Shown here one piece after another: positions 4,847-7,913 of a DNA stretch of 7,913 bases. The stretch lies in NCBI GenBank assembly GCA_021443825.1, contig JABUTE010000043.1:1-7913 (forward strand), read 5' to 3'. The notes under the pieces were generated by a model. The model was given only the letters and a program-made list of their open reading frames with translations, was not told where the DNA came from and did not search any database. A program made the position numbers and the translations under genes. The stretch is from Bacillota bacterium. Its GTDB lineage: Bacteria; Bacillota; Clostridia; Peptostreptococcales; Anaerovoracaceae. Every line of letters starts with the position of its first letter. Positions within the stretch are counted from its first letter, which is position 1.

Positions 4847-6112
4847 TTAATGGCTGCCGGGTGCCGGCCTTCCGGCCTTTTTCCATGCCAGCCAGACCCA
4901 GAGGGCGACCAGCAGGCAGAGGCAGGAATTCAGTCTCCATGCGGTATTGTAGTCGATAAAGCGCAGCAGGTAGCCGAACAGCACCGGGCCGCAGGCTTTT
5001 CCTGCCGAGCGGGCTGTCTCATAAAGAGACTGGCATCTTGCCACGTGGCTGGCGGGGGAATTGTCGGCGATAAAGGCGCCGCTGCCGGTGGAGATCAGGA
5101 TCTCGCCCAGGGTCCAGAGCACAGCGCCGAAGATGACCATGTAGGGGGTGCGCATAAAGCTGTACGACCCGTAGCCTAAGGCATACAGGCATACGCCGAT
5201 GGCCATGTTGACGAAGTGGTGGTTCTTTTTCGTGAACACCAGCAAAAATGGGGTGGTCAGCACGATGACGATGCCGTTGGTGGTCCATACGAAGCCGGAG
5301 AAATAGGACGAGATCTCCAGGCCGAACAGGTCGGTGGTGTGCATCGACAGCATGTAGTTGGTCATCTGATAGCACATCGACACAGTGGCAAAGGAGAGGA
5401 TGAAGGTGAGCAGCATCTTGTGCTCGAAGACGATCTGCAAAAGGGTCTTTTCTTTTTCGCTGCTGCTGTCTTGCGCAAGGCCGGAGGGGGTGCTGAGGGT
5501 CTGCCCCTGGGCGGCGGCTGCCAGCAGGGCGTCTGAACGGCTGTAGCTGTCGCGGGCAGTAAGGGCAAAGAAGACGATGCCCAGAGCTACCAGCGAGGAC
5601 TGGATCACAAAGGTCCACTCCAGATGGTTGTAAAAGAGCATGCCCCCGATGGCAGGACCGATGGCAACGCCGATGTTGTTGCAAAGATACATGAGCGAGA
5701 AGCATTCCCGCTGGCGGGCAGGGTCGGTCACATCGGAGATCATGGCCGAAAAGACCGGATAGCCGATAAAGCCCAGGCCGTTGCTGATGATCATAAGGGG
5801 AATCATGAAATAGGTTCTGCACAGAAAGATGCTTGCAGCGTGAACGCAGGCCTGCAGCAGATAGGCTGTGACCGCCACTTTTTTGCGTCCGTAAAGGTCG
5901 GCCAGACGGCCGCCCAGAAGGCCGCAGCAGATGTTGACCACGGCGATCACCAGCATGATCCACGCGACCTGCACCTCGCTGAGCCCGATGATGCTGCGCA
6001 GGTGGATAGAGGCGAAGGCATAGCTCATGCTGCCGATGCCCATGATGATGCGGCAGATACAGATCAGATAGACCTGACGGGGAAGCCCCCGAAACTGATT
6101 TAAATATTGCAA
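4847..6112 (-). CDS. MFS transporter, DHA1-like, 12 transmembrane segments
   Basis: This 421-residue inner-membrane carrier of the major facilitator superfamily shows motif A GGRLADLYGRKK (67-78) between segments 2 and 3. A motif-C-like NNIGVAIGPAIGGML (145-159) in segment 5 is typical of proton-driven drug antiporters. A hydrophilic central loop (about 186-230) splits the protein into two six-helix halves. Substrate cannot be read from sequence; multidrug or metabolite efflux is the usual role of this group. The start is a TTG at 6112-6110, giving the N terminus MQYLNQFRGLPRQVYLI, a familiar pre-TM1 pattern for such carriers; the nearest upstream purine run (GGGGA) is weak. It begins 4 bases after mrnC ends and is 14 bases before thyA, so it is cotranscribed with them. 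A link to folate or thymidine metabolism is possible but only suggested by position. Confidence 0.88.
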   Translation of the reverse strand: MQYLNQFRGLPRQVYLICICRIIMGIGSMSYAFASIHLRSIIGLSEVQVAWIMLVIAVVNICCGLLGGRLADLYGRKKVAVTAYLLQACVHAASIFLCRTYFMIPLMIISNGLGFIGYPVFSAMISDVTDPARQRECFSLMYLCNNIGVAIGPAIGGMLFYNHLEWTFVIQSSLVALGIVFFALTARDSYSRSDALLAAAAQGQTLSTPSGLAQDSSSEKEKTLLQIVFEHKMLLTFILSFATVSMCYQMTNYMLSMHTTDLFGLEISSYFSGFVWTTNGIVIVLTTPFLLVFTKKNHHFVNMAIGVCLYALGYGSYSFMRTPYMVIFGAVLWTLGEILISTGSGAFIADNSPASHVARCQSLYETARSAGKACGPVLFGYLLRFIDYNTAWRLNSCLCLLVALWVWLAWKKAGRPAPGSH

Positions 6113-6116
6113 GGTG

Positions 6117-6518
6117 TTATTCCCCGTTCTTTCCTTCGACGATGGAGGCGGCTTTGTTCATGATATAGTAAGCCCGCTCTTTTTCTTCGCGCAGCCACAG
6201 CCAGCCCAGCAGGGCTTCAAAGGCGGTGGCCCATTTGTAGGTGACGGCGTCGGTGTTCTTCGGCTTGGTGGCGATGCGGTGGTTGCGTGCCCGCTTTACC
6301 AGGGCGGTCTCTTCTTCGGTCAGTTCAGGAAGAAGCGCTTCGAGAACCCTGGCCTGCGAGGTTGCACAGACGTAATGCACGGCGGCTTTATGGAGCCGGT
6401 CGGCATGGGAGTTGGAGGCGCTGCCGCTGCGCATCAGCCGCTCGCGCACAAATACTTCGTAAACGCTGTCGCCAAGAAAGGCCAAAGCGATGGTGCTTGC
6501 TCCTTGTGTGATACTCAT
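6117..6518 (-). CDS. mrnC: Mini-ribonuclease III (MrnC)
   Basis: This 133-residue protein consists of only the catalytic RNase III domain, without a double-stranded RNA-binding domain. That is the hallmark of Mini-III, which matures the 5' and 3' ends of 23S rRNA in Bacillota as a cytosolic homodimer. The signature is clear: LAFLGDSVYEVFVRERL (12-28) with D17 and E21, LHKAAVHYVCATSQARVL (42-59), RARNHRIATKPKN (76-88), and TYKWATAFEALLGWLWL (93-109) with the second metal-binding E101. Length matches the family (about 130-145). ATG 6518 is 3 bases after the stop of the upstream small gene, with a modest AGGG 8 bases before it. The neighbourhood cysS-mrnC-...-rlmB is conserved in Bacillus and Clostridia and supports the call. 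Confidence 0.94.
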   Translation of the reverse strand: MSITQGASTIALAFLGDSVYEVFVRERLMRSGSASNSHADRLHKAAVHYVCATSQARVLEALLPELTEEETALVKRARNHRIATKPKNTDAVTYKWATAFEALLGWLWLREEKERAYYIMNKAASIVEGKNGE

Positions 6519-6521
6519 AGG

Positions 6522-6737
6522 CTACGCCCTGTCTGCATTGGTCAGCATCTGGCGCAGAAAGCTTTTGGTCTTTCCGCTGGGAACCACGTTGGCGGCGCCG
6601 CCGTGGGTGCAGAACAGCTGATCGTTGGCCGCGATGCGCTCGGTGGGCTCCGCCTGCACGTATTCCAGCTCGTTTAAGGACTTGCTTTCTTCTTCTGTGC
6701 TGCGCCGTTCTGCAGCGATTAGTTCTTTTACCGTCAT
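6522..6737 (-). CDS. Small protein of unknown function, first gene of the operon
   Basis: This 71-residue protein is not recognised. It starts at ATG 6737 with a good AAGGA site 6 bases upstream, and ends 3 bases before mrnC. A promoter-like extended -10 lies about 37 bases further upstream. These signals make it a likely real gene. The N-terminal third is a charged, helix-prone stretch (VKELIAAERRSTEEESKSL). The middle has a single Cys-His pair in FCTHGGAANVVPSG, and the tail is SFLRQMLTNADRA. There is no signal peptide or membrane segment. It may be a small regulatory or ribosome/RNA-linked protein given its place before mrnC, but that is speculation; a decayed remnant of a longer gene is also possible. 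Confidence 0.6.
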   Translation of the reverse strand: MTVKELIAAERRSTEEESKSLNELEYVQAEPTERIAANDQLFCTHGGAANVVPSGKTKSFLRQMLTNADRA

Positions 6738-6780
6738 GGTTTTTCCTTACCGATTCGTAATTCAAAAATTCGTGCGCTAT

Positions 6781-6786
6781 ATTGTA
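6781..6786 (-). promoter_or_regulatory. Extended -10 promoter of the small ORF-mrnC-...-sigH operon
   Basis: On the minus strand TGATACAAT contains TACAAT (complement of 6781-6786) preceded by TG one base upstream, an extended -10 element. The expected start is near 6774, leaving a leader of about 37 bases before ATG 6737. No good -35 hexamer is seen at 16-18 bases, which an extended -10 can tolerate. It lies downstream of the cysS terminator, so the operon needs its own promoter. Confidence 0.55.
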
Positions 6787-6983
6787 TCACACCGCTCGAA
6801 AAAAGGATAGTCCTGCTTAAAATTTCGTGGTGCGCCGGTCGTACAGGGAAGGCAAGTGCGGGGGACCCGGCGGCTTTGCTGCATGCGGGCGGTGCGCGGG
6901 GCTGATGGTCCGGGTGGAACGGTGTGCCGGAGCAAAGCCTTGAACGAGTCGTATGAGCTCCACGGCGATCGGTCGCAGCTGAG

Positions 6984-7007
6984 CGGATAGTCGTTTGAGA
7001 CTGTCTG
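6984..7007. repeat. 9-bp hairpin within the structured block
   Basis: Arms 6984-6992 and 6999-7007 pair over 9 positions, two of them G-T wobbles on the plus-strand transcript, around the six-base loop GTTTGA. On the opposite strand the wobbles become A-C mismatches, which weakly favours a plus-strand RNA if this is an RNA structure. Confidence 0.5.
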
Positions 7008-7012
7008 AGTGA

Positions 7013-7050
7013 GCAGCCTTCTTCTGATCGCGAATGCGATCACTGGCTGC
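7013..7050. repeat. Two-tier hairpin within the structured block
   Basis: An outer stem GCAGCC (7013-7018) / GGCTGC (7045-7050) encloses a perfect 7-bp inner stem TGATCGC (7025-7031) / GCGATCA (7036-7042) with a GAAT loop. The internal loop is asymmetric, with six bases on one side and two on the other. The pairing is symmetric in strand, so direction is not revealed. Confidence 0.55.
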
Positions 7051-7074
7051 GCGCGAGTTTCGAAAACGCCCGCG
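7050..7074. repeat. Imperfect 11-position hairpin in the structured block
   Basis: Arms 7050-7060 and 7064-7074 pair at 9 of 11 positions around a three-base loop, centred on the palindrome TTTCGAAA. It directly abuts the preceding two-tier hairpin; base 7050 would be shared, so one pair must open. Confidence 0.4.
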
Positions 7075-7243
7075 AAGCAAGAACGAAGACGATGGAGCTC
7101 ACGGCGAAGTGAGCCGGCTTTGCAAAGGCACCCGGACCGCCCTGCATGGGGTACCCGGCGGCCTGGCAGCATACAGGAAGGCGCAGGCACCCGGGCCGCA
7201 CGGCGAATCGGACTCTCAACTTTCCATGCTGCGTGCTGCCTGC

Positions 7244-7274
7244 AAATAAAAACGCCCGGAGGTATCTCCGGGCG
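7244..7274 (-). terminator. Rho-independent terminator of cysS
   Basis: On the minus strand a perfect 9-bp stem CGCCCGGAG/CTCCGGGCG (7274-7266 with 7261-7253) with the loop ATAC is followed by TTTTTATTT (7252-7244). It begins 21 bases after the cysS stop codon. The orientation of the T-tract assigns it to cysS. Confidence 0.92.
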
Positions 7275-7295
7275 ATGCAGCTATGTGATTGGATC

Positions 7296-7913
7296 TTACA
7301 GCTTGGTTACCTGTACGCCCTGGGGAGTATCCTTAACAGCGTAGCCCTTTGCAGCCAGCTCGTCGCGAATGCGGTCGGATTCCGCCCAGTTCTTTTCCTT
7401 GCGAGCCGCGGTGCGCTGCTCGATGAGCGCCTGCACATCTGCGGGGATCTCCAGCTTGGGCTCCTGGATCAGCAGACCCAGCACGTGGGCCAGCTCGGTA
7501 AGCAGCGCCAGCGCCTTTTCGGCAAACTCCTTGCTGCAGCCGCCGGCAACCGCCGTATTGATATCCTTGACCAGCTCGAATACCGCAGAGATGGCATCGG
7601 CCGTGTTCAGGTCGTCGTCCATAAAGGCGATGAAATGCTCCTTGTGAGCGCCTAAAGCAGCCAGCTTTTCACCCTCTTCGGCCGTCATGGCACCGGATGC
7701 CGCATTGACCAGATGCTGCAGGTTCGACTTGCAGTTTCTCATGCGGTCAAGACCTGCCTTGGCCTGCTCCATCAGCTCTCTGGAGAAGTTGACAGGCCCT
7801 CTGTACTGGGCCGCCAGCAGGAAAAAGCGAAGAACCTCGCCGTCGTACTCCTTTAAGATATCTCTTACCATAAAGAAGTTGCCCGCCGACTTGGACATCT
7901 TTTCGTTGTTGAC
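7296..7913 (-). CDS. cysS: Cysteinyl-tRNA synthetase, C-terminal part (partial)
   Basis: The last 205 codons are present; the gene continues past the right edge. The enzyme attaches cysteine to tRNA-Cys in the cytosol. The first visible residues are VNNEKMSKSAGNF, containing the class I KMSKS loop that stabilises the transition state of amino-acid activation. Next comes GEVLRFFLLAAQYRGPVNFS, then the DALR-type anticodon-binding helical domain with FMDDDLNTADAISAVFEL, and the characteristic end RTAARKEKNWAESDRIRDELAAKGYAVKDTPQGVQ. The HIGH motif and zinc ligands lie outside the window. It is followed by its own terminator and, after the repeat block, by the mrnC operon, the conserved Bacillota order. 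Confidence 0.96.
   Translation of the reverse strand, partial: VNNEKMSKSAGNFFMVRDILKEYDGEVLRFFLLAAQYRGPVNFSRELMEQAKAGLDRMRNCKSNLQHLVNAASGAMTAEEGEKLAALGAHKEHFIAFMDDDLNTADAISAVFELVKDINTAVAGGCSKEFAEKALALLTELAHVLGLLIQEPKLEIPADVQALIEQRTAARKEKNWAESDRIRDELAAKGYAVKDTPQGVQVTKL

Larger units (their letters stand above)
6800..7243. other. GC-rich repeat-filled gene-free block; possible structured RNA or repeat element
   Basis: About 440 bases between the downstream operon promoter and the cysS terminator hold no supported gene. Open frames on both strands start at GTG or TTG without ribosome binding sites. GC is very high (44 of 60 bases at 6841-6900). Imperfect direct repeats: 6863-6886 with 7151-7174 (19 of 24 identical), 7127-7145 with 7187-7205 (16 of 19), and 6942-6968 with 7081-7107 (sharing GAACGA, GAGCTC and ACGGCGA). 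Inverted pairs nest: 6907-6916/7129-7138 (10 bp), 6932-6939/7116-7123 (8 bp) and 6954-6962/7093-7101 (9 bp). These enclose local hairpins at 6984-7007, 7025-7042 and 7050-7074. One minus-strand frame over about 6911-7060 reads like an amphipathic helix, so decayed coding sequence is an alternative. Confidence 0.5.

Noticed and set aside
3249..4850. A 533-codon plus-strand open frame opposite rlmB, folA and thyA
   Set aside because: It runs antisense to three genes with clear family motifs; long antisense frames are a by-product of GC-rich codon use. Its translation is low in complexity and matches no family I know.
4833..4940. An upstream extension of thyA to 4940
   Set aside because: It lies inside the MFS gene; the ATG at 4832 has a strong ribosome binding site and gives a normal ThyA N terminus.
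6114..6677. A 187-codon plus-strand open frame opposite mrnC and the small ORF
   Set aside because: Antisense to mrnC, which has intact catalytic motifs and conserved gene order.
6777..7190. Minus-strand open frames in the repeat block, one reading like an amphipathic helix
   Set aside because: They start at GTG or TTG with no ribosome binding site, are rich in Arg/Pro/Ala as expected of GC-rich noncoding DNA, and match no family. Kept only as an alternative (decayed coding sequence) for the block.
7009..7655. Plus-strand open frames running from the repeat block into cysS
   Set aside because: They cross the cysS terminator and lie antisense to cysS, a well-supported gene.

Overview
The window looks like a chromosomal segment from a Gram-positive member of the Bacillota, most likely class Clostridia. 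A GC-rich gut-type lineage near the Oscillospiraceae/Ruminococcaceae is my guess. This rests on the gene set (a Mini-RNase III, a sigma-H type factor, a Clostridia-like ThyA), the AGGAGG-type ribosome binding sites, TTG starts, and GC-rich third codon positions in the housekeeping genes. No taxonomic marker such as rRNA is present, so the genus is not determined.

Layout, left to right. Bases 2-64 are probably the last 20 codons of a plus-strand gene of unknown identity. Bases 94-1593 hold a two-gene plus-strand operon of the AbiE toxin-antitoxin family: an AbiEi-like antitoxin/repressor and an AbiEii-like nucleotidyltransferase toxin. It has its own near-consensus promoter, whose -10 box lies inside a perfect 10-bp inverted repeat that is an obvious candidate operator. 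The operon is visibly poorer in GC than everything to its right and looks acquired. A short GC-rich gene-free stretch (1594-1763) and a perfect 13-bp terminator hairpin (1764-1794) separate it from the convergent genes.

Bases 1842-6737 form a compact minus-strand operon, in transcription order: a 71-residue protein of unknown function, Mini-RNase III (mrnC), a 12-TM MFS transporter, thymidylate synthase (thyA), dihydrofolate reductase (folA), the 23S rRNA 2'-O-methyltransferase rlmB with a long low-complexity N-terminal tail, and sigma factor sigH. Gaps are 3 to 14 bases, and several ribosome binding sites overlap the preceding stop codon. A promoter with an extended -10 element lies just upstream (6781-6786). 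The order cysS-mrnC-...-rlmB-...-sigH matches the conserved Bacillota cluster known from Bacillus subtilis. Here thyA, folA and an MFS gene sit between mrnC and rlmB, and the rae1 (yacP) gene usually found before sigH is absent. ThyA and DHFR form the dTMP/folate cycle (ThyA makes dihydrofolate, DHFR regenerates tetrahydrofolate). MrnC and RlmB act on 23S rRNA. SigH is the stationary-phase/competence/early-sporulation sigma factor.

Bases 6800-7243 carry no convincing gene. They are a very GC-rich block full of short degenerate direct repeats and nested inverted repeats, which could be a structured RNA or a repeat element. Bases 7244-7274 are the terminator of cysS, whose C-terminal 205 codons (from the KMSKS loop onward) fill the right edge on the minus strand.

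The points most worth a second look are the repeat-rich, foldable block at 6863-7205, the AbiE operator palindrome, the low-complexity tail on RlmB, and the unusual active-site surroundings of ThyA.
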